Below are positions 42,906-50,940 of a stretch of 64,000 nucleotides of DNA, in pieces (positions within the stretch are counted from its first letter, which is position 1; every line of letters starts with the position of its first letter). The notes below the pieces were generated by a model. The model was not told the origin of the DNA, did not search any database, and saw nothing but the letters and a program-made list of their open reading frames with translations. Source of the DNA: Paenibacillus sp. LHD-38 (GTDB taxonomy: Bacteria > Bacillota > Bacilli > Paenibacillales > Paenibacillaceae); assembly GCF_031157315.1 (NCBI RefSeq), contig NZ_JAVIFU010000008.1, positions 62,001 to 126,000 on the forward strand, in the 5' to 3' direction. A program made the translations under genes and the position numbers.

Positions 42906-43036
42906 CGGGTACCTTTTTAGCGGCGAGGGGAACAGTCGATTTTATCCAGCCTCACTATTAGGAGCGGGGCTTTTTGCAATTAATCGTTCCTCAAGTTAGC
43001 AGTTAACCGGATGGGTGAGAGTTGCTTGAGGTCGAG

Positions 43037-43110
43037 CAGCACGTTTAAGGTAGAGCTAATTTTTAGTTTTGGAAGAAATAGATCTAATTTCTAGCTCTAT
43101 TTCAGTGCTG
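43037..43110. repeat. Nested inverted repeat
   Basis: CAGCAC (43037-43042) pairs with GTGCTG (43105-43110), and inside it TAGAGCTA (43051-43058) pairs with TAGCTCTA (43092-43099). An inner near-palindrome (AAATAGATCTAATTT) lies in the loop. Confidence 0.6.
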
Positions 43111-43145
43111 TGGCGCATTCGAGACCTGTACATATGAATGTTACA

Positions 43146-43250
43146 GCGCCGACTGATGGTGGTTGTGAGGTATCTGCGGGTACGGCGCCGACTGTTGGTG
43201 GATGTGAGGTATCTGCGGGTACGGGCAAACTGATGGTGGTTGTGAGGTAA
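43146..43250 (+). repeat. Three 39-base direct repeats, the last partial
   Basis: Units begin at 43146, 43185 and about 43224. Shared text includes CTGATGGTGGTTGTGAGGTA and TCTGCGGGTAC. Copies 1 and 2 differ at two positions over 39 bases; copy 3 is cut after GAGGTAAC. There are no unique spacers, so this is not CRISPR. Confidence 0.8.
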
Positions 43251-43426
43251 CCTCATTATTTAGTGAGGAGAATCTCACTATATTAGGCGGTTTATCGGAC
43301 TTCTGAGGAATTAGTGAGGGAAAGCTCACTTCCCGTGAGGCTCGCCTCACGGCGAGTGAGGTTAGACTCACTATTTGCTGGGGCTTCCCGTGAGGCTCGA
43401 AAATAGTGAATGCAGCTTCACTATTT
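43251..43426. repeat. Array of short hairpins with a common GTGAG/CTCAC core
   Basis: Successive stems are: 43251-43257/43262-43268; TAGTGAG/CTCACTA 43261-43267/43274-43280; AGTGAG/CTCACT 43313-43318/43325-43330; CCGTGAGG/CCTCACGG 43333-43340/43345-43352; AGTGAG/CTCACT 43355-43360/43367-43372; AAATAGTGAA/TTCACTATTT 43401-43410/43417-43426. Four of the loops are exactly six bases. Confidence 0.75.
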
Positions 43427-43669
43427 AATGAAGTTGCTTCATAAACTAGTAGAGCGATCCTAAAGTAACATTAGATTAGTCCATAGTACGTCCGATCTAA
43501 TTGCAATACCTTGCAGTCAACTTGCGACCGGACAAATAAATGTTAATTCCGGATCGATCTACTAGACGTGCCCTTCGTGGAGGATATTTCACCATTTTAT
43601 AGAAATATACATAAATACTTCCTGACAATTCCTGCTCTGATAAGTCATAAGAAAGAGAGGGCTGCCTTC

Positions 43670-45445
43670 GTGTGGACCAGCTGGGGGAAGAAGATTAGTT
43701 TTAAAAGCAAGCTGCTGTTCGGGATTTCAGCCATTATTTTCTTTACGGTCAACTTGACCGGACTAATCTCCTATCGAACCCATCTTCGGTTGTTTGAGGA
43801 GGAGGTGACGGGACAGTACGTGAAGGCCAGCGAGCAGGCGATGATGCAGCTGGAGCTTCGTATTCAGGAGATGTACCGTATTTCGAACTATATTGTGTTT
43901 AATCCGACGATTGAGAAAATAATTACGAAGCAGTCCACCTTCAGGGAGGAGCTTTCGATTGCGGAACGCCACTTTGAGCAGGAGCAAATCGCGGAGCAGC
44001 TTCGGCAGGTCAAGTTTGATGCTCCGCAGCTGCTCTCGCTTTATTTATACGATTTAACCGGTACGAACTATTATTACGGCCTTTTGAAAGAAACGGTCGA
44101 GCCGCTCAGCCAAGCCGCTTTTCATGATGTGTACAGCACCTTGGCTTCTTCTAAGGGGGACTTGGTATGGATGCGAAGATCGATCCCCAGTCATATAGAG
44201 CAAAGCGGGTACCGGGACGTCATTATCGCGTCGCGCTGGATGAAGGGTAACCAAGGCGAGAACTACGGACTGCTCGTCATGGTCATAAATGAAGAGTTCT
44301 TGACCCGTTCGTTCCGTGAAATCGGAAGCGGTGACGATGGACGCGTCTATTTATACGATCAGCAGGCCAAGCTCCTATATACCGATGGGCCCGAGGAAGA
44401 TACGGAGGGACTCGAGCGGTTATTAAGCGGCAGGAATAGCAGTAAGATTAAAGAGCAGGGAGATACTACCTATTTTTATACCTCTGTCTATTCGAAAGAA
44501 ATATTGTTTACGCTGATCAGCCGGGTTTCGCTGTCGTATATTTTTCGAGAAAGCCAATTGATCTTAAATATCAGCTTATGGCTTGGGCTCCTCAGTATTT
44601 GCTTAAGCAGCCTGCTCATTGTTTTATTGAGCAGCCGATTGCTGTCACCTCTTAAGGAGCTGGTGCGGGCGATGCGTACGATGAGGGAAGGTAAATTTAA
44701 TATTCGGATCCGGTCCCGCACACACGATGAGCTTGGTTTTTTGGGAGAAAGCTTTAACTCCATGGCATCCAGCGTCCAAGACATGATTCAAAAGGTATAT
44801 ATGAGCCAGATCAGCGAAAGGGAAGCGGAGCTGAAGGCGCTGCAGGCGCAGTTAAACCCTCATTTTCTGTATAACACCTTAAACGGACTCTATTGGAAGC
44901 TGTACATACAGAACGACTTGGATTCGGCCAATCTGGTGTTTTCATTGTCGAAGCTGCTCAAGTATTCCTTGGAACGAATTAAAAAAAGAACAACGCTTCG
45001 CGAGGAGCTGGAGCAGGTTGAAAACTATTTGCGTATCCAAGCGGCCTTTCTGGAAAATAGTTTCGATGCCCGCATTCATGCGGATGAGGATGTATATGAC
45101 TGTGAAATTCAACGTCTGCTGCTTCAACCGCTGGTGGAAAATGCGTTCGTTCATGCCTTCAAGGATAGGACTTCATCCAAGGTTCTGGAGATTCGGGCCT
45201 ACCGGATCGATGATTTTTTGAAAATCGAAATTGAGGATAACGGCTGCGGCATGAGCAAGGAACGGGTGGAAAAAATTTGCGCTCCTGACTTTACAGGAGA
45301 ACGAGATTCGCTTGGTGTACAAAGCGTCCTGCGTCGAATTAATTTGGTATACGGGCTGCCCTATCGGTTGGAGATCATAAGCAGCGCCGATCAAGGAACA
45401 ACGGTGCATTTATATTTACCCCTAAGAGGTGATGAATTGCAATGA
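43670..45445 (+). CDS. YesM-family sensor histidine kinase
   Basis: The protein has 591 residues from GTG 43670, preceded by AGAGAGG; a longer frame from 43568 lacks a ribosome binding site. TM1 is near residues 17-37 (LLFGISAIIFFTVNLTGLIS) and TM2 near 298-322 (LILNISLWLGLLSICLSSLL), enclosing a large extracellular sensor. HAMP follows (SRLLSPLKELVRAMRTM). The phospho-acceptor is H398 in LNPHFLYNTLNGL, and the ATP-binding part has PLVENAFVHAF and IEDNGCGMSK. The response regulator gene overlaps it by four bases. Together they probably control the importer and hydrolase genes at 47232-55104. Confidence 0.92.
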   Translation: MWTSWGKKISFKSKLLFGISAIIFFTVNLTGLISYRTHLRLFEEEVTGQYVKASEQAMMQLELRIQEMYRISNYIVFNPTIEKIITKQSTFREELSIAERHFEQEQIAEQLRQVKFDAPQLLSLYLYDLTGTNYYYGLLKETVEPLSQAAFHDVYSTLASSKGDLVWMRRSIPSHIEQSGYRDVIIASRWMKGNQGENYGLLVMVINEEFLTRSFREIGSGDDGRVYLYDQQAKLLYTDGPEEDTEGLERLLSGRNSSKIKEQGDTTYFYTSVYSKEILFTLISRVSLSYIFRESQLILNISLWLGLLSICLSSLLIVLLSSRLLSPLKELVRAMRTMREGKFNIRIRSRTHDELGFLGESFNSMASSVQDMIQKVYMSQISEREAELKALQAQLNPHFLYNTLNGLYWKLYIQNDLDSANLVFSLSKLLKYSLERIKKRTTLREELEQVENYLRIQAAFLENSFDARIHADEDVYDCEIQRLLLQPLVENAFVHAFKDRTSSKVLEIRAYRIDDFLKIEIEDNGCGMSKERVEKICAPDFTGERDSLGVQSVLRRINLVYGLPYRLEIISSADQGTTVHLYLPLRGDELQ

Positions 45446-46983
45446 CCGGAAAACTGCTGCTTGTCGAGGATCAAACGTTATTCAGAAAAGGGCTCCGCAA
45501 GATGATTGAGGATCATTCCTTAGGCTGGACGGTGGTTGGGGAGGCTGAGAACGGACATGAAGCACTTGAGCTTCTGGAAGCGTTACAGCCGGACCTGGTG
45601 CTGACGGACATTCGAATGCCGGGAATGGATGGAATTGAGCTGTCGGAGCATATCTATAACAAGCATGCGCAAACAGACGTTGTCATTTTGACCGGTTATG
45701 ATGATTTCAAATATGCACAGATGGCTATCCGTTTCGGTGTCATCGATTTTCTGCTGAAGCCGTGCAATGATCGAACGTTGATGGAGGTCCTACATAAAGC
45801 CCAAGAGCGGCTGGAGTCCGTTTTGCGCAAAAGGGAGGAGCGGGAGGCGGATCTTCGGATGAAAGAGGAAGCGCTGCTGCGGGCGCTGCTTCTCCGGCTT
45901 CCCGGTACCCGCGGGGAGGAGCATCGGTTGAAGTCATGGGTGGTCGGGAATAGGCTGCTGTTTGTCGCAGTGAAGGATTATTTTTCTGTGAATAAGCATT
46001 ATGGGACGAACGATTTGGGTCTGCTGCAATTCGCCTTATTCAATATCTTGACGGAGTTGATGCAGCAGCATCAACTAACCGGACCGTTCATTTCACTCGA
46101 ATTCGACCGGTTTTGTTTCATTGTAGAGGATGGCAGGGAGGCGAATACACTCGGCCGTTTAATGGAGGAAGCAGTGCAATCCTATCTTGGCATCGGTCTG
46201 ACGGTAAGCTGGACCCCTCCTGTTACAAGCTTGAACGAGCCGCCTTCGCTGTACGAATCGTTTATTTTGAAAGAAGCTTCTGCCTCGAAACGAAAAGGGT
46301 CGGAAACTGCCTTTTTGTCCAGCGGGGTAGCCAGCAGGCAACGTGTGAAGGAGCTTCAAACGCAGCTTACCGGAGGTATACTTCTCGGACAGCCTGATAA
46401 GCTGGATGATCAAATAAGCGAGCTTGTGTCTAAAATCGGTACGCTTTCGCCCGAGGATGCCAAGATGGAGGCACTGGCTCTAGCCTTTGCGATGAATAGT
46501 GTGGCTAAGCAACAGCTGGAGCAGTCCGGTGAGACACCGGGCTTTGCCGAGCAAATCGAGCGGCTGCAGAGCTTGCAATCGGAGCATGCCGCAGCAGAAT
46601 GGGCCCGGGGTGAAGCGGGGAAATTCATAACGGGATTCGAAAAATGGAGGCTGCGCAACAACGAGAGCATCATCAGCCGTTCTCTCGATTACCTTGACAA
46701 GCATTACATGGAAACCTGTTCACTAACGGAAATGGCCGAGATGTTTAAAGTCAGCTCGACGTATTATAGTAAATTGTTCAAGAAAGTGACCGGCGACAAC
46801 TACAGTGCTTATTTGACTCAAATTCGCATGCAAAAGGCCGTGATGCTGCTAATGAATACGGATATGAAGGTGCTTGAGATCGCGGCCTCAGTCGGCTACG
46901 ATGACCCGAATTATTTTACGAACGTGTTCCGCCTGCTCCATAAGATGTCTCCGAGCGATTACCGCAAGCAGTTTAAGCGATAG
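45442..46983 (+). CDS. YesN-family response regulator with AraC DNA-binding domain
   Basis: The protein has 513 residues. The receiver has E9/D10, phospho-acceptor D56 in LVLTDIRMPGMDGIE and the lysine in DFLLKPCND. A weakly conserved middle region precedes two C-terminal AraC helix-turn-helix motifs (SLTEMAEMFKVSSTYYSKLF and VLEIAASVGYDDPNYFTNVF) ending in SPSDYRKQFK. It starts inside the last codon of the kinase gene (ATGA overlap). It is separated from the importer genes by a terminator, a structured repeat and a cre-like site, so the importer has its own promoter that this regulator could activate. Confidence 0.93.
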   Translation: MTGKLLLVEDQTLFRKGLRKMIEDHSLGWTVVGEAENGHEALELLEALQPDLVLTDIRMPGMDGIELSEHIYNKHAQTDVVILTGYDDFKYAQMAIRFGVIDFLLKPCNDRTLMEVLHKAQERLESVLRKREEREADLRMKEEALLRALLLRLPGTRGEEHRLKSWVVGNRLLFVAVKDYFSVNKHYGTNDLGLLQFALFNILTELMQQHQLTGPFISLEFDRFCFIVEDGREANTLGRLMEEAVQSYLGIGLTVSWTPPVTSLNEPPSLYESFILKEASASKRKGSETAFLSSGVASRQRVKELQTQLTGGILLGQPDKLDDQISELVSKIGTLSPEDAKMEALALAFAMNSVAKQQLEQSGETPGFAEQIERLQSLQSEHAAAEWARGEAGKFITGFEKWRLRNNESIISRSLDYLDKHYMETCSLTEMAEMFKVSSTYYSKLFKKVTGDNYSAYLTQIRMQKAVMLLMNTDMKVLEIAASVGYDDPNYFTNVFRLLHKMSPSDYRKQFKR

Positions 46984-46991
46984 TTTTTTAT

Positions 46992-47030
46992 ATGCCGTTT
47001 TGAGGGGGACCCTTGAAGCGGCATTTTTAT
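46992..47030 (+). terminator. Intrinsic terminator of the kinase/regulator operon
   Basis: ATGCCG (46992-46997) pairs with CGGCAT (47019-47024) and the stem continues inward through nine further pairs including G-U. TTTTTAT follows. Confidence 0.8.
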
Positions 47031-47127
47031 AATTCTAAGAATTTATAAGTTTCACACTTATATTTGCTTAGAATTCTCCGCGAAACGAAGCTTCGCCGCC
47101 AGAGGACGGCGAAGCCGTTTACGCTTG
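47031..47127 (+). repeat. Structured dispersed repeat, copy A (candidate non-coding RNA element)
   Basis: This 97-base element starts directly after the terminator T-run. Stem 1 is AATTCTAAG (47031-47039) with CTTAGAATT (47067-47075). It encloses stem 2, TATAAGT/ACTTATA (47044-47050/47056-47062). Stem 4 is GCGAAACG/CGTTTACGC (47080-47087/47116-47124, one bulged A). It encloses stem 3, GCTTCGCCG/CGGCGAAGC (47090-47098/47107-47115), with loop CCAGAGGA. A second copy is at 60721-60820. Confidence 0.75.
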
Positions 47128-47143
47128 ATTGGGCAGTTCAAAT

Positions 47144-47168
47144 AATTACAGGTTTTGAGCCTGTAATT
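47144..47168. repeat. Perfect inverted repeat
   Basis: AATTACAGG (47144-47152) and CCTGTAATT (47160-47168) surround the loop TTTTGAG. There is no T-run after it. It lies between structured repeat A and the importer genes and could be a regulator site or RNA hairpin. Confidence 0.5.
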
Positions 47169-47170
47169 CA

Positions 47171-47185
47171 AGGCAGCGCTTACAA
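47171..47185 (-). promoter_or_regulatory. cre-like (CcpA) site upstream of the importer operon
   Basis: On the minus strand TTGTAAGCGCTGCCT fits WTGNAANCGNWNNCW at all defined positions. A TATGAT box lies just downstream (47194-47199) without a recognisable -35, which would fit an activator-dependent promoter under YesN-type control. Confidence 0.55.
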
Positions 47186-47231
47186 AATACCGCTATGATA
47201 AACCTAACGATACGCAGATGAGGTGATGGAG

Positions 47232-48188
47232 TTGGCTGTTCGGTCAAGCCTGACGGATTCGGTGCCCCAATCGAACAAATGGCTTAAAGCAAGCACTGTC
47301 AAACTAATAAAGCAAAACATTCCGCTCATGATTATGTTTTTGCCGGGACTTTTGTTTTATATCATTTTTAAGTACGCGCCTATGGGCGGCATTATTATTG
47401 CCTTCAAGGACTTTAATCTTCGTGACGGCATATTTGGAAGTCCCTGGGTCGGGATGGACAATTTCATGCAGCTGTTCAACCAAGCGCAGTCTCTCCAAAT
47501 TATCCGCAATTCGTTCATGATCAGTATTCTTGGCATTGTTGTCGGTTTTCCGGTGCCGATCATTTTAGCCATTATGTTAAACGAGGTTCGCAAAATGTGG
47601 TTTAAACGCGTCGTACAGACGTTTGTATATTTACCGCATTTCCTATCATGGGTTATCGTCGGCGGCATCGTCCTTTCATTGTTCGCTTTAGAGTCAGGAA
47701 CGATCAACCGCTGGCTGGAAGGCTTTCTCGGAGAACCATACCCTTTCATGTATGAAAAGGTTTCATGGCTGATCATTTATTTGGGCTCAGGCATATGGAA
47801 GGAAATGGGCTTCGCGGCTATCATCTACTTAGCGGCCTTGGCGGGTATCGACCCTCACTTGTACGAAGCAGGCAGTATTGACGGTGCGAATAAATGGCAG
47901 CAAATGCGGCACATAACGATTCCCGGTATCAGCACGACAATCATCCTATTGTTAATATTGTCCGTCGGTAAAGTGATGGATGTAGGATTCGACCAAATTT
48001 ATAATTTGCAAAATGCCGTCGTTTCCGATGTCGCAAACGTCATCAGCCTCTATATCTATCAAATCGGAATACTTCGAGGACAATACAGCCTGACGGCAGC
48101 GATGGGTATATTTGAAAATCTCGTCGGCCTCGTTCTCATATTATCGGCGAATTATTTCGCTCGCAAATTCAATCAAGGCTTGTGGTAA
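47232..48188 (+). CDS. LplB/YtcP-type ABC transporter permease 1
   Basis: The protein has 318 residues from TTG 47232, chosen because GAGGTGAT, a strong anti-Shine-Dalgarno match, ends six bases before it; GTG 47223 and ATG 47226 are in frame but overlap that site. It has six transmembrane helices beginning with LMIMFLPGLLFYIIFKYAPM, then GGIIIAFKDFNLRDGIFGSP, which is diagnostic of the LplB group. The EAA loop is LYEAGSIDGANKWQQMRHIT. This importer group handles complex polysaccharide fragments such as rhamnogalacturonan or alginate pieces. Its partner follows 12 bases downstream. Confidence 0.9.
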   Translation: MAVRSSLTDSVPQSNKWLKASTVKLIKQNIPLMIMFLPGLLFYIIFKYAPMGGIIIAFKDFNLRDGIFGSPWVGMDNFMQLFNQAQSLQIIRNSFMISILGIVVGFPVPIILAIMLNEVRKMWFKRVVQTFVYLPHFLSWVIVGGIVLSLFALESGTINRWLEGFLGEPYPFMYEKVSWLIIYLGSGIWKEMGFAAIIYLAALAGIDPHLYEAGSIDGANKWQQMRHITIPGISTTIILLLILSVGKVMDVGFDQIYNLQNAVVSDVANVISLYIYQIGILRGQYSLTAAMGIFENLVGLVLILSANYFARKFNQGLW

Positions 48189-48200
48189 GGAGGTGTACCG

Positions 48201-49085
48201 ATGAAATCGACCTTGGGAGAAAAGTTGTTTTACGGCATTAACTATTTCGTCCTGCTCTTGTTGGGATTAAGCTGCTTGCTGCCTTTAGTGCACATTCTGG
48301 CCTTATCCATGAGCGATGCGCATGCGATCATGTCCGGTAACGTGTCACTTCGGCCTATAGGCTTCACGATGGAATCATTCCAATCTCTGTTCCAAGGAAC
48401 GCGTATACTAGATTCGCTCAAAAATAGCATTATTATTACGGTCGTAGGAACAACGCTTGCGATGATCGTCACGATACTAACCGCTTACCCGCTGGCCAGG
48501 AAATATTTTATCGGGAGACGCTTTTTCATGCTGGCCTTTCTGTTCACGATGATGTTCGGCGGAGGCACGATTCCTAATTATCTGATTATGAAGTCTCTGG
48601 GGATTATCAACACCTATTGGGCGCTCTGGCTGCCGGCATTAGTGAATACGTATAATCTCCTGATTCTGCGGACGTTCTTCGTCGGGATGCCCGAAGAAAT
48701 TGAGGATGCGGCCCGAATTGACGGCTGCGGCGAGTGGAGGCTGCTCGGTTCCATCATTCTTCCGCTGTCGCTGCCCGTGCTGGCTACATTAACTCTGTTT
48801 AACGCGGTCGGGTTTTGGAACTCATTCTTGGCCGTTCTGATCTATATCAACGATACACATCTATACAACCTAACAGTTCTCGTGCAAAACATGATTCAGA
48901 GCCAATCCGTACTTCAGGAGGTCGTCGCCTCACAAATGATTCAGGCCGACGACACCGCTCAGATTACTCCGGAAGGGATAAAAGCCGCCGGCATTATCAC
49001 CTTAATGGCGCCGATGGTCATCGTTTATCCGTTCGTTCAGAAATATTTTGTGAAAGGCGCTCTCCTGGGCTCGGTGAAGGGGTGA
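48201..49085 (+). CDS. LplC/YtcP-type ABC transporter permease 2
   Basis: The protein has 294 residues and six transmembrane helices. Group signatures are MSDAHAIMSGNVSLRPIGFT and FTMMFGGGTIPNYLIMKSLG. The EAA loop is IEDAARIDGCGEWRLLGSII and the end is FVKGALLGSVKG. TAAGGAGGTG precedes the ATG. It forms the pore with the preceding permease. The binding-protein gene follows after 107 bases, so the order is permease, permease, binding protein, as in LplB-LplC-LplA type clusters. There is no ATPase gene. Confidence 0.92.
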   Translation: MKSTLGEKLFYGINYFVLLLLGLSCLLPLVHILALSMSDAHAIMSGNVSLRPIGFTMESFQSLFQGTRILDSLKNSIIITVVGTTLAMIVTILTAYPLARKYFIGRRFFMLAFLFTMMFGGGTIPNYLIMKSLGIINTYWALWLPALVNTYNLLILRTFFVGMPEEIEDAARIDGCGEWRLLGSIILPLSLPVLATLTLFNAVGFWNSFLAVLIYINDTHLYNLTVLVQNMIQSQSVLQEVVASQMIQADDTAQITPEGIKAAGIITLMAPMVIVYPFVQKYFVKGALLGSVKG

Positions 49086-49192
49086 AGTATTCAGTGTTCT
49101 TAGGGCAGGAGGGATGCGAATGAGATTATAAGAAGATTTGAAGCTGTAATGAGTACAGTACGATTTCAATCCTATTGAAAAGGGGAATAGCG

Positions 49193-50848
49193 ATGAAAAA
49201 TACGGTTAACCCATGGTTTGCAAGAAGTGCGGCGCTGCTCTTGATCTTAGGCTTGCTGCTCGCCGGCTGCTCCCAAACGCCAGCATCGACTGAACCTGAG
49301 GATGTGACGGACGTACAGACACCCGAAGCAAAAAAAGATATTTCCGTAACCGTCTACGACAGGGGGGCCGTTCCGGCTGCAGAAGGAACTATAGAGGACA
49401 ACCGCTGGACCAAATGGTTGAACGATAATGGTCCGGCGAATGTAAAGTTTGTTGCGGTTCCGCGATTTGAATCTCAGCAGAAGCTGAATGTATTATTTGC
49501 TTCCTCGAGCGCTCCCGATTTGATATTCGAGTATGCGCCTCATATTAAGAATCCGTTGATCGATCAAAAACTGCTTATGCCGCTCGATGATATCATCGAA
49601 AAATACAGCACGACGTACAAGCAAATGCTGCAGCAATATCCGGCGCTGAAGAAGGTCGGTACGAAGGCGGACGGTAAAATTTACGAGTTCGCACGGCTGG
49701 CCGAGGTCTATCCGATCCATGCCCTGCTGATCCGTGAGGACTGGCTGGAAAAGCTGAATTTACAAATTCCCCAAACGACGGAGGAACTATATCAGGTAGC
49801 CAAAGCATTTGCCGAGAACGACCCTGACGGCAACGGAGAGAAGGATACCCACGGTATCGCGGTCAGCTTCCAATCAGGTCAAGTGATCGACCAAATCTTT
49901 CAAGCGACCCGCTGGGTGGTGAAGGACGGGACCGTGACCCGCAACTGGGATAACTTCACGGCTGTGACGGACTTTAAGAAGCGGTTGTTTGATGAAGGCA
50001 TCATCGATAAAGATTTCTTGAACGATAAGAATGGCGCGAAAGCAAAGCAGGATTTTGTCAACGGCAAGGTCGGTATTTATCCGCTTCAGATCAACTGGGT
50101 AAGCTTCAGCCAGAATGAACTGGCTTCACTGAAGAAGAACGTGCCGGACGCCGTCGTGACGCCGATTCCTTATCCGAAGAGTCCTGCCGGCCAGTTCAAT
50201 CCTGCTTTCTCAAATCCGGTTCAAGCGACAGCCGTAGTCAATGCGAGCGCGAAAAACCCGGATGCGGTCATGAAATATATCGACTTCCTGGTGAAACCAG
50301 AGACAGCTAATACACTTAGAAACGGTATCGAGGGCGAGCATTGGAAGGCTGGAGCGAATGGCTGTCCGGAACCGGTAAGCATGGATAAGCGCAAGGAAGA
50401 GGTGGCATGGAACGGTGACTTCCAGATGATGAGCAGCACCATTCTCGATACGCAGTGCGGCAAGCTCGAGACAGGGTTCAATCTGAGTGACCCGGTGCAG
50501 AAGGAAGGCTTCGACATGTACAAGAAAGCGATGGAAATATACACCGATCCAAATAAACCGTATGTCGAAATCACTCACCCTGAGCATATGCCGCAGCTTC
50601 CCGAGGATGTTGAAGAAGTCTCCGCACCGATGGTGAAGCCGATTGACGATATGTTCATCAAAGGAATTTTGGGCGGCAAAGGGTATACGGCTGAACAGGC
50701 AACGAAAGATGCGAAGGATACTTGGGATAAAGGGAATGGGAAACTGATAGAGGACTGGTTCAAGGAGTGGTATGCAAAAGACAGCAACAATGCATTCTTA
50801 GCGAAGGATATTTATGAGGTCATGGAGCAGCAGCAGTCTCAAAAGTAA
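49193..50848 (+). CDS. LplA-type extracellular binding lipoprotein
   Basis: The protein has 551 residues from the ATG at 49193, preceded by AAAGGGGAA. The lipobox is LLAGC. At about 550 residues it is longer than ordinary sugar-binding proteins, as expected for the LplA group. Signatures are VYDRGAVPAAEGTIEDNRWT, FASSSAPDLIFEYAPHI, LIREDWLEKLNLQIPQTTEE and ENDPDGNGEKDTHGIAVSF. The DPDGNGEKD loop is a calcium-binding-like motif seen in this group. It would present a large oligosaccharide to the two permeases. The secreted hydrolase encoded next probably produces that ligand. Confidence 0.9.
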   Translation: MKNTVNPWFARSAALLLILGLLLAGCSQTPASTEPEDVTDVQTPEAKKDISVTVYDRGAVPAAEGTIEDNRWTKWLNDNGPANVKFVAVPRFESQQKLNVLFASSSAPDLIFEYAPHIKNPLIDQKLLMPLDDIIEKYSTTYKQMLQQYPALKKVGTKADGKIYEFARLAEVYPIHALLIREDWLEKLNLQIPQTTEELYQVAKAFAENDPDGNGEKDTHGIAVSFQSGQVIDQIFQATRWVVKDGTVTRNWDNFTAVTDFKKRLFDEGIIDKDFLNDKNGAKAKQDFVNGKVGIYPLQINWVSFSQNELASLKKNVPDAVVTPIPYPKSPAGQFNPAFSNPVQATAVVNASAKNPDAVMKYIDFLVKPETANTLRNGIEGEHWKAGANGCPEPVSMDKRKEEVAWNGDFQMMSSTILDTQCGKLETGFNLSDPVQKEGFDMYKKAMEIYTDPNKPYVEITHPEHMPQLPEDVEEVSAPMVKPIDDMFIKGILGGKGYTAEQATKDAKDTWDKGNGKLIEDWFKEWYAKDSNNAFLAKDIYEVMEQQQSQK

Positions 50849-50940
50849 GTTGGATGAAGGGACGTAGTGTGCAACAGCTATGTCTCTTTCCAATTCATTA
50901 GGGGCTAAAAGCGCATCCAAACATGTGGGAGGTCAACATC

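Larger units (their letters stand above)
42906..43669. other. Large non-coding region packed with repeats and hairpins
   Basis: These 764 bases between the enoyl-CoA hydratase and histidine kinase genes hold no credible coding frame. They contain a nested hairpin (43037-43110), 39-base direct repeats (43146-43250) and an array of hairpins with GTGAG/CTCAC cores (43251-43426). The last 240 bases are unstructured to my eye, and no clear promoter for the kinase gene is visible. Confidence 0.7.

Noticed and set aside
43146..43250. CRISPR-like array
   Set aside because: The 39-base units are contiguous and carry no unique spacers, and no cas genes are present.
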